Source of the DNA: CAVROP01 sp050008495
GTDB taxonomy: Bacteria; Acidobacteriota; Terriglobia; UBA7540
Length of the DNA: 64,000 nt
Direction of reading: 5' to 3'
Assembly (NCBI GenBank): GCA_050008495.1
Contig: JBEKMN010000036.1
Location: forward strand, 11,455 to 75,454
Part shown: piece after piece, positions 1 through 8,082 of the stretch
Position numbering within the stretch: the first letter of the stretch is position 1
Layout of the letters: the number at the start of each line of letters is the position of its first letter
Made by a program: the position numbers and the translations under genes
Notes under the pieces: model-generated
The model's input: the letters and a program-made list of their open reading frames with translations, nothing else
Databases searched by the model: none
Told to the model about the DNA's origin: nothing

Positions 1-1184
1 GTGCCACCCGGTTCAGTTTCGTCTTCCGCTTCGACAGGCTGAACTTCTGAGCCGATGGAGGGCTCGGAAGGCCCGAGTCCGGCCCTCTCTTCGCCAATCC
101 CCACCGTTCCCGCTTCTGTGCTTGGCCCGGCGTCCACGCTTGCAGCCGCGGGGACCACCTCGGCCGTTGCAGAGCCGGCTGCGGTGGCGCCTGCCGCTTC
201 AAGGGCGGGCACTACGTCCTCCACGGGCCCTAATGGCGCGGGAGATGGAGCGACGACTGCGGAACTAGAATCCGTCGCGACAACCTCCTCTGATCCTTCC
301 GGTGCCGGAGGAGAAACAGCCCATATGGGGCTGAGGTCCGGAGTTGCGGGTGTTTGGGGAGAAACCTCGGCCTCCGGCCGGTCGCCTGAAGCCACGCCTG
401 CCTCCGTCAGCGCCAGCTCTGTAGTCGCAGACTCTTCGGCCGCTATCTCCGCGATATTTCCACCTTCAGCCTGTTCCAGGACCTCGCCGTCTTCCGCCTC
501 AGCCGAGACTGTATCTTGGGGCTCCGGCATAGCACGGCTGTATTTCGCCAGGGATTCTCCCGGCAGAATCTCAAACGCCGGAGGCGCGGGGCCGTCCTGG
601 CGCGGGACGAACCGGTGTTCCGCCTGGCGATGCTCGCCGAACTTCCGCCCCCGATGCCGCCAGCGGCGGCCGCGTGGCTCAAAGGGGGTGGGCTCATGAG
701 TTTCACCCGAGGGTGCAGGTGAACCAGCGGCCACTCCCGCCGCAGGAACTGCGGGAGTATCAGTTGCGGGTGATTCGGCGGGCCGAGCTGCAGCGATTTG
801 GGCTGTCGCGGTCGAGGCGGCCGGGACTTGGGGCGGTGCCTCCTGGGTCTCCGACTCGGCGGCGGGCGTAGCGGCCGACGCTACCTGCGCCGACTGCGCG
901 TCAAAGCTGATTGCCTTCGCTTCCGCCTCTTCGAGAACCTTGTCGTAATCTTCCTGGTCCTCAAAGAAATCCGAAACGTAGAGAAAAGCATCCCGGTCCA
1001 GCCCGATGTCCACGAATGCAGATTGCATCCCGGGAAGCACCCGGCTGACACGCCCTTTATAGATTCCCCCTACCAGCCCCACATCCGTATCTCGCTCAAA
1101 ATACACTTCCACCAACTGGTCGTCTTCCACGACGGCCAACTTCGTCTCGCGTAGAGACGCAGAGATATACATCTCCTTTGGCAT
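1..1184 (-). CDS. rng: Ribonuclease E/G, N-terminal part (runs off window)
   Basis: This is the N-terminal 394 codons of an RNase E/G family endoribonuclease, which processes rRNA and mRNA in the cytoplasm. It starts at ATG 1184 with an AGGAG site 5 nt upstream. Residues 1-65 hold the beginning of the S1-like domain, with the family motif GGIYKGRVSRVLPGMQSAFVD followed by a stretch reading IGLDRDAFLYVSD. From about residue 70 to the window edge the chain is an Ala/Pro/Glu-rich low-complexity insert with a basic patch (RGRRWRHRGRK) and the segment FEILPGESLAKY near residues 210-225. The catalytic half lies outside the window. The gene follows rodA on the same strand, as in many mre/mrd clusters. 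The reading frame is open throughout, so the long insert is not a frame error. Confidence 0.88.
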   Translation of the reverse strand, partial: MPKEMYISASLRETKLAVVEDDQLVEVYFERDTDVGLVGGIYKGRVSRVLPGMQSAFVDIGLDRDAFLYVSDFFEDQEDYDKVLEEAEAKAISFDAQSAQVASAATPAAESETQEAPPQVPAASTATAQIAAARPAESPATDTPAVPAAGVAAGSPAPSGETHEPTPFEPRGRRWRHRGRKFGEHRQAEHRFVPRQDGPAPPAFEILPGESLAKYSRAMPEPQDTVSAEAEDGEVLEQAEGGNIAEIAAEESATTELALTEAGVASGDRPEAEVSPQTPATPDLSPIWAVSPPAPEGSEEVVATDSSSAVVAPSPAPLGPVEDVVPALEAAGATAAGSATAEVVPAAASVDAGPSTEAGTVGIGEERAGLGPSEPSIGSEVQPVEAEDETEPGG

Positions 1185-1248
1185 GAAAACTCCTTTTCAG
1201 GGCCGGCGGGGGATCCATCCGCTTGTTGTCGCGTGCTGTAGCGCCGTC

Positions 1249-1303
1249 GTAGCACCGACCTTCAGGTCGGCATCCGCTTTAGCCCGACGAGTCGGGACGC
1301 TAC
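1249..1303. repeat. Double-hairpin repeat with GTAGC...GCTAC ends (family C, copy 1)
   Basis: Outer ends GTAGC/GCTAC enclose two short stems, CCGACC..GGTCGG and CCCGAC..GTCGGG. The same layout recurs at 2767-2816. It lies between rodA and rng and could act as a transcript-processing or attenuation structure (inference). Confidence 0.6.
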
Positions 1304-1646
1304 ACGGTCAGCGTCATGCGGAGATCAACCCTCAGCTTCCCTGACCCAGCCTTCTTATTGAGCTTTGAAACTCCTCAGCGGTAAGACCGGGCTCAATCAA
1401 TCTCAAATGGCTCTGATGGCGCGCCTCGGAGCGCGCAACACTGCGGATCCGCCTTTTCCGCAACCTTTTGGCCCGAATGCAGCCAGCTTCAGAATCAAAC
1501 TCCAGCCCCCAATATTCGTCATCCCCGCCGCAGCGGGGATCCGGATTCTTCACCCCTCCCAGCGCCCCCCGTTCTTGCTGGGGCAACGATCACGCGAGCC
1601 TTTTGTTTGCTCGGCTGGGGCATTACCCGCGTCACACGGATTACAC
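1304..1646. other. Non-coding spacer between rodA and rng
   Basis: About 340 bp without a convincing gene. It holds a short hairpin near 1518-1543 of the 'GTCATCCCCGC..GCGGGGAT' type that also occurs at other intergenic sites of this window. ORFs here show no domain character. Confidence 0.5.
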
Positions 1647-2735
1647 CTAATTCACAAATCGCCTTGCCCGGATGTTCATAGCCACACCCAAGCCAAGGAA
1701 TGTAAACAGCAGGGAAGATCCTCCCTGGCTCATAAGCGGCAACGGAATGCCCGTTACCGGGAAGAGCCCGATCATCATTCCCGTGTTGATGGCTACCTGG
1801 AAAAACAGCACCGACGCCAGTCCGACCAGCAGAAACGCTCCGGCACGGTCTGGCGCCATTTGCGCCCCGTCCAACAGGCGGAGCAACATCGCGAAATAGA
1901 GTAGCAGAACAATCAGCGTACCGACGAATCCCTGCTCCTCTGCAAAGGCGGCGAAAATAGCGTCTGCCTGCGAGACAGGGATGAATCCCAGATGACTTTG
2001 GGTGCCATTTCCAATGCCTTTCCCCCGCAGACCACCTGAGCCGATCGCAATCTTGGTTTGGGTCACTTGGTAGCTTGTGCCTTGCATGTCTTGCGAAGGG
2101 TGAAAGAAGGTCATAAACCTATCGCGCTGATAGGGCCGGAGGAAATGCCATCCCACCGGCAGGCACAGAACCCCCAACAACAACAGCACCGCGACCTGCC
2201 GCCATTGAATGCCCGCGAGCAGGATACCCGCACCGAGAATCGCGAAAAATGTCAACGCGGTGCCAAGGTCCGGTTCTAAGGCCACGAGGATTGCCGGCAC
2301 TGCCGCCACCAACCCCAGTTTGACCAAGTCGGCCCATGTAGCGGATTTACCTCTCCGTTGGGCAAAATAAGCCGCTACACAGAGTATTATAATCAATTTG
2401 ACTAACTCTGACACTTGGAAAGTGAGTCCGGCGAACCGCAGCCATCGCTTGGTCTTGGCGATGGCATGGCCGGCCACCAGCAGTTCTCCCAGGACAAGCA
2501 CGGATAAGATGTAGAGCCAGGGAGTTTGTTCCAAAAGGAAGTGGTAGTCGAGATGGCTGATCGCTAAGGCCAGGACAATACTAAGGAGCAACCAGTAGAT
2601 CTGCTTCTTGTATTGGCCCTGGAGGACAGTGTGCTCTGTGGTGCTGTAAATCTCGATAACTCCGATGATGGCAATCGCAATAGCCAGTCCCAGCAGCAGC
2701 CAATCGACATCGCGAAACCGAAACTTTTTGGTCAT
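1647..2735 (-). CDS. rodA: Rod shape-determining protein RodA (SEDS glycosyltransferase)
   Basis: A 362-residue polytopic inner-membrane protein of the SEDS family. RodA polymerises lipid II into glycan strands in the elongasome together with PBP2. About ten hydrophobic segments are visible. The conserved cytoplasmic/periplasmic signatures are present: LEPDLGTALTF near residues 155-165, the loop IPVSQADAIFAAFAEEQGF with the Asp that matches the catalytic Asp of SEDS enzymes, and the C-terminal GIPLPLMSQGGSSLLF (Gln in place of the more usual Tyr). The gene lies directly downstream of mrdA, its functional partner, 106 bp apart and separated by a palindromic repeat. Length is normal for RodA. 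Confidence 0.95.
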   Translation of the reverse strand: MTKKFRFRDVDWLLLGLAIAIAIIGVIEIYSTTEHTVLQGQYKKQIYWLLLSIVLALAISHLDYHFLLEQTPWLYILSVLVLGELLVAGHAIAKTKRWLRFAGLTFQVSELVKLIIILCVAAYFAQRRGKSATWADLVKLGLVAAVPAILVALEPDLGTALTFFAILGAGILLAGIQWRQVAVLLLLGVLCLPVGWHFLRPYQRDRFMTFFHPSQDMQGTSYQVTQTKIAIGSGGLRGKGIGNGTQSHLGFIPVSQADAIFAAFAEEQGFVGTLIVLLLYFAMLLRLLDGAQMAPDRAGAFLLVGLASVLFFQVAINTGMMIGLFPVTGIPLPLMSQGGSSLLFTFLGLGVAMNIRARRFVN

Positions 2736-2766
2736 AACTTATGCCCATGCCGGCGAGTAGCTCAAA

Positions 2767-2816
2767 GTAGCGCCGACCTTTAGTCCGGCAAATGCCCCGA
2801 CAAGTCGGGGCGCTAC
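2767..2816. repeat. Double-hairpin repeat (family C, copy 2)
   Basis: Related to the copy at 1249-1303: GTAGCGCCGACC at the left end, CCCCGAC/GTCGGGG stem and GCGCTAC at the right end. It fills most of the mrdA-rodA spacer. Confidence 0.6.
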
Positions 2817-2841
2817 CGATCGAACCACCCAGCCTCCGGCT

Positions 2842-4749
2842 TCAGCGGGCCGCCGTGCCGACCGCCGGTGCAGGGAGTTGCACCTCACCGGCTTTGCTCA
2901 GCATCCGCTCCTGAGTCTGTACCGGCGCCACCAAGGGCTTCTGCCCGCTCTTCTTGTCGAAGTAGGCTTTAATCACCTCGCGCGCTACGGGCACCGCCAC
3001 GGTGGAGTGTCCGCCATGCAACACAAGAGCCGCCACCACGATCTCAGGTCGGCTGGCCGGGGCAAAACCGACGAACCAGGCGTTGGTCTTGAAGTTCGCG
3101 TTCTGCGCCGACTTCATGAGGTCCACGCTGGCCACCTGGGCGGTTCCAGTTTTGCCGCCAATGTCAATGCCAGGGCAGCGCGCCTCGATGCCTGTCCCTC
3201 CATCCTCATTGACGACACCCCACATACCACGATTGACGACGTCGAGCGTACTGTCAGCGAGCGGAAAATTCTGCGCCGATTCGTCCGGCGGATCAACGCC
3301 GAGCGCCAGCAGTTGGTCTTTGAAGGCGAGATGAGGCCGGCAAAAGACTCCGCCCGAGGCGACGGTGCCAATCATGCGCGCGAGCTGCAAAGGCGTCACC
3401 ACCACCGCGCCCTGCCCGATGGCAACAGACATGGTTTCGCCCGCATACCATTTATGCTTGAAGACCTTCTCGACCCATCCCGGGGTGGGAATCAGTCCCG
3501 GAGCCTCGGCCGGCAAATCGATGCCGGTGCGCGCGCCCAGACCCAAGCGCTTGGCGAAATAGGCGATCTTCTCTATGCCCAGGAGTTTCCCGAGGGTGTA
3601 GAAGTAGACGTCGCAGGAAACCGTAATTGCACGTTGCAAGTCGACGTGGCCATGCGACTTGTACTTCTCAATCCCGTCGTGGTAAACGTGTCCATAGATT
3701 TCGACCTGACCCGAGCAATTCAAGCTAAAGTCTGGCTGGACCGTCCCGGTCTCAAGAGCCGCAGTGGCGGTCACAATCTTGAACACCGAACCCGGCGCCA
3801 GTTGAGCCTGAATGGCCTTATTCATCATGGGCTTCATGGGATCGTCGGCGAGTTTCTCCCATTCCTCGCGGTCGATCCGCTTGGCGAAATCGTTGGGGTC
3901 GAAGGAAGGGTGGCTGACCATGGCCAGCACCTCGCCGGTCCGCGGATCGAGCGCCACGACAGCGCCGGGCTGTTCACCCAAGGCGGCTTCCGCCACCATC
4001 TGCAAATCCAGGTCGATGGTCAGCCGCAGGTCGTTTCCCGGCGTGGCATTGATGGTATTGAGCGAGCCCATTTCCTCGCCCCGGCTATTCACGACGACCC
4101 GCCTCAAACCATCCTGCCCTGAGAGTATCTGATCATATTGACGCTCGATTCCGAACTTACCGGCCACGTCGCCCGGGCGATAAGGAGAGCCCGCCTTGGC
4201 GATCATCTCCTCGGAAACTTCTCCCACGTAGCCGAGAGTTGCCGCGGCTAATTCTTTCCGCGGGTAAAGCCGCTGCTGCACTTGGATGAGATCCAATTCG
4301 GGATACTCGAGGCGATGCGACTCCACGAAGGTGATGTCATCCAGAGTCGCCGATTGCTTCAGCACGATGGGTTGAAAGCGAGGCAGGCGAGCGGTGTGCT
4401 CAATCAGGCGGTGCAGTTCGTCAGGGTCAAGATCCAGACCGCGCCTTATTCCTTCCAGGCGCTCAGGAGACAGGGCAGATGCGTTCTCGCGCATCAGCAG
4501 CACACTGAAGGCAGGAAAGTTGTCCGCCAACACGCGTCCTTCGCGGTCCAGAATCCTCCCGCGCGGCGCAATCACCGGCAGGTTGCGCACCCGATTGCGT
4601 TCAGCTTGTTCAAGGAAAAAGCGGTGCTGGCCGATTTGTATCCGCCAGTATCCAACCAGCAACCCCAGGAAGGCCAAAGCGATGGCGTATTGGAAGAAAG
4701 CGATCTTCCACGCGGGAAGCCGCTCGTGCTCCGGAAATCGAACTTCCAT
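2842..4749 (-). CDS. mrdA: Penicillin-binding protein 2 (peptidoglycan transpeptidase)
   Basis: A 635-residue class B penicillin-binding protein that cross-links peptidoglycan during cell elongation. One membrane anchor lies at residues 16-35, the pedestal/dimerisation region at about 50-235 (APRGRILDREGRVLADN at 61-77), and the transpeptidase domain at about 260-605. The three active-site motifs are clear: S321-V-F-K324, S378-C-D (the usual PBP2 variant of SxN) and KTGTAQ near residue 540. It is co-directional with rodA. An M48 protease gene separates it from mreD, which is not the usual order. No strong ribosome binding site precedes the ATG. Confidence 0.95.
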   Translation of the reverse strand: MEVRFPEHERLPAWKIAFFQYAIALAFLGLLVGYWRIQIGQHRFFLEQAERNRVRNLPVIAPRGRILDREGRVLADNFPAFSVLLMRENASALSPERLEGIRRGLDLDPDELHRLIEHTARLPRFQPIVLKQSATLDDITFVESHRLEYPELDLIQVQQRLYPRKELAAATLGYVGEVSEEMIAKAGSPYRPGDVAGKFGIERQYDQILSGQDGLRRVVVNSRGEEMGSLNTINATPGNDLRLTIDLDLQMVAEAALGEQPGAVVALDPRTGEVLAMVSHPSFDPNDFAKRIDREEWEKLADDPMKPMMNKAIQAQLAPGSVFKIVTATAALETGTVQPDFSLNCSGQVEIYGHVYHDGIEKYKSHGHVDLQRAITVSCDVYFYTLGKLLGIEKIAYFAKRLGLGARTGIDLPAEAPGLIPTPGWVEKVFKHKWYAGETMSVAIGQGAVVVTPLQLARMIGTVASGGVFCRPHLAFKDQLLALGVDPPDESAQNFPLADSTLDVVNRGMWGVVNEDGGTGIEARCPGIDIGGKTGTAQVASVDLMKSAQNANFKTNAWFVGFAPASRPEIVVAALVLHGGHSTVAVPVAREVIKAYFDKKSGQKPLVAPVQTQERMLSKAGEVQLPAPAVGTAAR

Positions 4750-5009
4750 TTACTTGAAACCGCCGGGGTTAACACACAGAGGCCGGCCGAACCTGCCTCG
4801 GAAATCCATCCTGGTGGCGCAACCCGCTGGCGCTGCCTCGTGCGCCCCGGCCAAGTCTTTCCCTAACCAACCAGCAAAGTAACACATTGGGGGGTACAAT
4901 TCAAGGCAATTACTTGGGTAGGGAACAGGTGTCAGGGAACAGGCTAGTTAGCCGCTAGCCTTTAACCTCTAACCTTCACCCTTGCCCCCCGTTCTCTACT
5001 CCCCGTTAC

Positions 5010-6329
5010 CTATTCCCTGTTCCCTAACTCGTGCAAGTGCTCCGCCTTCCACCGCATGGCAGCGTAGATGCGCACTCGGCCGCTCGGATGGTCGTAGAAG
5101 ATAATCTCTTCGAGGGTGCCGGGATCAAGCTTGCGATAGTCTGCGAGCTTCAAATCGACCTCGGCTTCGGCATCAGGCAGGCGGGCGGCATTTAGCCCGA
5201 AAATGTCCGCTTCGTATTCCTCGGTTCGCGAGTAGCTGTTGTCGATGGGTGTGAGCACAAACAAGTAAGTCAAGATTAGGAACGCAAAAAGGGGCAGCGC
5301 GGCCAAGTCGCCGGCCGAGTGCGTTCGCCACTTGTCACCCCAGCGCTTCAAGGCCCACTCGGAACTTCTGCTCAAAAAGGCAAAAGCCAGAACCATGATG
5401 ATGCCGAAGAACATCAACCCCTTGTAAGCGTGGTGCATGACGTAGTGACCCATTTCGTGCCCCATCACCGCCTCGATTTCGGCCAGGGAACAGCGCTTCA
5501 GCAGGTTGTCGTTCAAAACGATGCGCTCCGTGCCCAGAAATCCGGTGACGAAGGCGCTGATGCGCGTGGACTGCCGCGAGGCGTCCTGCACATACACGTC
5601 CTTGGCGGAGATGCCGTTTGCCCGCGCCATGCTGAGAATAGGATCGCGAATCGCCGGGTCCTCAAGCCGCGTGTACTTGTTGAAGAGCGGAGCGACGTAC
5701 ACCGGTGCAATGAGGGCGAAGAAGGTCAGAAAGACGAGGCTGGTCGCCGCACCCCAGATCCACCAAGTCCGCGGCAGGCGGCGCACAATGCCGTAAAGCG
5801 CCATCATCAGCAGCCCGCCGAAAACTAGACCTACAGCCAGTCCCTTCAACTGATCGCCCAGCCAGGGACCAAACGTCTGAGTCGCCAAGCCGTATTTATG
5901 CTCGCGAACGAATCCCTCGTAAACACCGAGAGGGAAGGTGAGCACCGAGATGAATACCAGGAACTCGGCCCAGTAGATGAAAGTGTGGATCGGCTTAAAG
6001 CGCGTGACGCGCTCCGCCCAGTCGCGCATGCGCGCCGACCAGCCGGTCGCCAGCAGGAGAATGAATACGAATGAGGAAGCCAGAAAGTCCCATAGAATAA
6101 GCCAGTAGCCGCCCTCGAAGTAGGCGTCGGATTTGGCTTTCTTATCCGGCGGCACTTTGGCCAGGTAAGCGCTGGTTGCGGCAACGGGATCGAAGTGCTC
6201 AGGGGTCGAAGTGATAGCGGTTGCGCCAGTTGGCATTGGCGGCTGTGTCCCTTGCCCCGTTACGTAAGCCGCCGACGCCAGCACGGTAGCTACCGCGAAA
6301 AACGCTAGAAGTGTGGTTCTGTGACGCAT
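5010..6329 (-). CDS. M48 family metalloprotease, Ste24/CAAX-protease-1-like
   Basis: A 439-residue membrane zinc protease resembling Ste24. It has an N-terminal signal-like segment (residues 5-25) and further membrane segments at about 75-95, 118-140, 160-182, 190-215, 303-320 and 345-362. The zinc site is H291-E-M-G-H295, and the third ligand is in EEYEADIFGLN, as in family M48A. Such proteins act on membrane or envelope proteins, but the substrate here is unknown. The start is supported by GGGAGG 6 nt before the ATG. It sits between mreD and mrdA, so it may be co-transcribed with the shape genes, or it may be a later insertion into the cluster. Confidence 0.9.
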   Translation of the reverse strand: MRHRTTLLAFFAVATVLASAAYVTGQGTQPPMPTGATAITSTPEHFDPVAATSAYLAKVPPDKKAKSDAYFEGGYWLILWDFLASSFVFILLLATGWSARMRDWAERVTRFKPIHTFIYWAEFLVFISVLTFPLGVYEGFVREHKYGLATQTFGPWLGDQLKGLAVGLVFGGLLMMALYGIVRRLPRTWWIWGAATSLVFLTFFALIAPVYVAPLFNKYTRLEDPAIRDPILSMARANGISAKDVYVQDASRQSTRISAFVTGFLGTERIVLNDNLLKRCSLAEIEAVMGHEMGHYVMHHAYKGLMFFGIIMVLAFAFLSRSSEWALKRWGDKWRTHSAGDLAALPLFAFLILTYLFVLTPIDNSYSRTEEYEADIFGLNAARLPDAEAEVDLKLADYRKLDPGTLEEIIFYDHPSGRVRIYAAMRWKAEHLHELGNRE

Positions 6330-6371
6330 GAATTCCTCCCTGGCTTAGTCGTCATTCCCGTGAATCCGACC

Positions 6372-6399
6372 GTAGGGGCGGTTCGCGAACCGCCCCTAC
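6372..6399. repeat. Perfect 28-bp palindrome (family A, copy 1)
   Basis: GTAGGGGCGGTTCG followed at once by its exact reverse complement. It shares the GTAGGGG/CCCCTAC ends with 27086-27114 and 60340-60397 but has different inner arms. It overlaps the 3' end of the Phd-like antitoxin gene. Confidence 0.75.
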
Positions 6400-6710
6400 T
6401 TCCCACCGCTGGATTTCCGCCTTCGCGGGAACGCCGTATGTTTGGAAGGTGGCGGAGCAGGTTGGCGCCTCCGCAACCACCGGATTGCCTCCCAATCCTC
6501 CGGCGGAACAGCGGGCGATTCAATGTCGCCTACAATCTCCACCACGCCTTTGAGACCGCCGAACACATCGTCATTGCGCCTGCCAACGGGAACTAGCTTC
6601 GCCACCGGCTTGCCACGCTTGGTGACAATGACGGGTTCCCTCGTATCACGAACTTCGCTCACCACACTTAAGCACTTCGACTTGAATTCCGTTACACCCA
6701 TCGTCTTCAT
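6396..6710 (-). CDS. Phd/YefM-type antitoxin with a repeat-derived C-terminus
   Basis: About 104 residues. The N-terminal 55 residues are a typical Phd/YefM antitoxin DNA-binding domain: GVTEFKSKCLSVVSEVRDT, then EPVIVTKRGKPVAKLVP. The chosen start, ATG 6710, has GAGG 5 nt upstream. A second ATG lies at 6701. The last 30 residues (basic and Pro-rich, ending FPRRRKSSGGK) come from a dispersed intergenic repeat of the 'attcccgcgaaggcgg' kind and from the palindrome at 6372-6399. The original end and the expected PIN-type toxin downstream seem to be lost. It may be a solitary regulator or a remnant. Confidence 0.75.
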   Translation of the reverse strand: MKTMGVTEFKSKCLSVVSEVRDTREPVIVTKRGKPVAKLVPVGRRNDDVFGGLKGVVEIVGDIESPAVPPEDWEAIRWLRRRQPAPPPSKHTAFPRRRKSSGGK

Positions 6711-6886
6711 GAGCACCTCGTCGTGTCTGGGGTCAGACTACCCGCCATTCAGCGGCGGGGTCTGGCAGCGAGTCGGTAGGGCAACCGGCAAGAACACAGA
6801 ATGCAACCCGATCCCCCTCGGCGGGCCGGCGCAACTCTTCATGCTGGCGATATCGTTTTTGTGGCTTAGCACTTCTGAGGTTACTT

Positions 6887-7099
6887 CTAGGCAAGCATGA
6901 GGCGCTCGCCTTTCGGCTCCGGGACAGGGTCGCCGAATTCCTTGGCGGTATCAATCCACAAGCGGATGGCTTCATTGGCGTTCGCCAGGGCCACTTCCTG
7001 GGTACTGCCATGGGCCATGCATCCAGGCAGTTCCGGGACTTCAGCAACGTAGGTTTGGTCTGTGGCACTCCAGTAGATTATGATTTCATATTTATACAT
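6887..7099 (-). CDS. HicB-like antitoxin / HicB domain protein
   Basis: A 70-residue protein of the short HicB family. The fold signature is complete: YKYEIIIYWSATDQTYVAEV, then PELPGCMAHGSTQEVALANANEAIRLWI. HicB proteins neutralise the HicA RNase, but no hicA-like ORF is visible on either side, so it may be an orphan. The ATG has GAGG 7 nt upstream. It begins 2 nt after the stop of the truncated fucose-isomerase fragment, so the two are probably translated from one message. Confidence 0.8.
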   Translation of the reverse strand: MYKYEIIIYWSATDQTYVAEVPELPGCMAHGSTQEVALANANEAIRLWIDTAKEFGDPVPEPKGERLMLA

Positions 7100-7101
7100 G
7101 T

Positions 7102-7293
7102 CTACGCCTCGCCACTCCCAAGCCCGTAACGCAAAATGACTTGCCGGCCATATTTGGTCTCTTCGGGAGTCAGGCAGAGGCTCTTGTAACCTTGCTGCTC
7201 GAGGGTGCGCAAAACCTCTTCCCGTCCGTCGCGGGCCAGAACGGCGGGAAAGAAACCGCGATTGCCGACGATGACACCTAAAGTCGTTGCCAT
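7102..7293 (-). pseudogene. N-terminal fragment of an L-fucose/arabinose isomerase-like protein
   Basis: 63 residues. The first 45 (TLGVIVGNRGFFPAVLARDG, then REEVLRTLEQQGYKSLCLTPEETKYG) match the N-terminus of the large L-fucose/L-arabinose isomerase-like family, whose members are normally over 400 residues long. The rest of the enzyme is missing, and the last 14 residues are unrelated. The start codon and a good GGAGG site 7 nt upstream are intact, so a short peptide may still be made. I call it a degraded gene that lost its 3' part when the HicB gene arrived (inference). Confidence 0.55.
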
Positions 7294-7514
7294 GGAAAGC
7301 CTCCGTTACACGGTTTCTGAGAGTCGAGATTCTAGCAGGAATTGGGAATGGTGAATAGTGAATGGTGAATTCAATAGTGACTCAATTTCCGGCGGTGCGG
7401 GCGTCCCGCCCGCTCTCGCGAGGGCATTCCTTCGCAGTGCTCGGGACAGGCTTTGCCCGCACCACAAACAGCGATTTTCGGCTCGTCACTCGTCACTTGT
7501 CACTCTTCACTGCT

Positions 7515-8018
7515 CTACCGGAACCGGTCAAGGATCGGAAAGAAGATCAAACTGAGCGCCACGTTGACCAGAACGGAGCTGGCCCGATCAAGCAGCAGGA
7601 AAGGCGGCGGGGATTCCAGCAAGGCGTGTTGGAGGGCGGTCATGCAAAGATCGTGAATTAAAACGAGCGCTGCGGTCGCGACACAGCGGGCAAAAAGTGT
7701 TTCAAAGTTAAACCGCATGGCGGCGGAGGCAGCCAGATATCCGACCACTGCTTTCGCCATACCGAACATGCCGAGATAACCATGTGACAGCGCATCCTGC
7801 ACCAGGCCAAGAACCGAGCCTAAGGCGATGCCGAAAACCTGGTTCTGGCGAATCAGGGTGAAATACACCGTGACGAGCAAGGGGAAATCCATCAGTCCTG
7901 CCACCGGGATTAGAACCGGCAAGACAGTCTGGAGTAGGAGCGCCGCCAGTACGCTCACCAGAAGGGTAACGTAATGGACTCGAAAAGCCTCGACTTCTCG
8001 CTCGGGAGCTACGGGCAT
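7515..8018 (-). CDS. mreD: Rod shape-determining protein MreD
   Basis: A 167-residue hydrophobic protein with five or six membrane segments, the usual size for MreD. Recognisable features are the N-terminal LLQTVLPVLIPVAGLMDFPLL and the central GSVLGLVQDALSHGYLGMFG. MreD is an inner-membrane part of the elongasome with MreC, PBP2 and RodA. It follows mreC by 64 bp on the same strand, confirming the assignment by context. Repeats of the 'gggcattccttcgc' type lie just downstream. Confidence 0.9.
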   Translation of the reverse strand: MPVAPEREVEAFRVHYVTLLVSVLAALLLQTVLPVLIPVAGLMDFPLLVTVYFTLIRQNQVFGIALGSVLGLVQDALSHGYLGMFGMAKAVVGYLAASAAMRFNFETLFARCVATAALVLIHDLCMTALQHALLESPPPFLLLDRASSVLVNVALSLIFFPILDRFR

Positions 8019-8082
8019 GGTCTTTTCAGCCTACCCAGTGGATCGAAGGTGTGGGAACTGGTCTCCTGAAACTTCACGCCGA

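Noticed and set aside
2878..4122. A 414-codon plus-strand frame opposite mrdA
   Set aside because: Antisense frame of a well-supported PBP2 gene; no family features.
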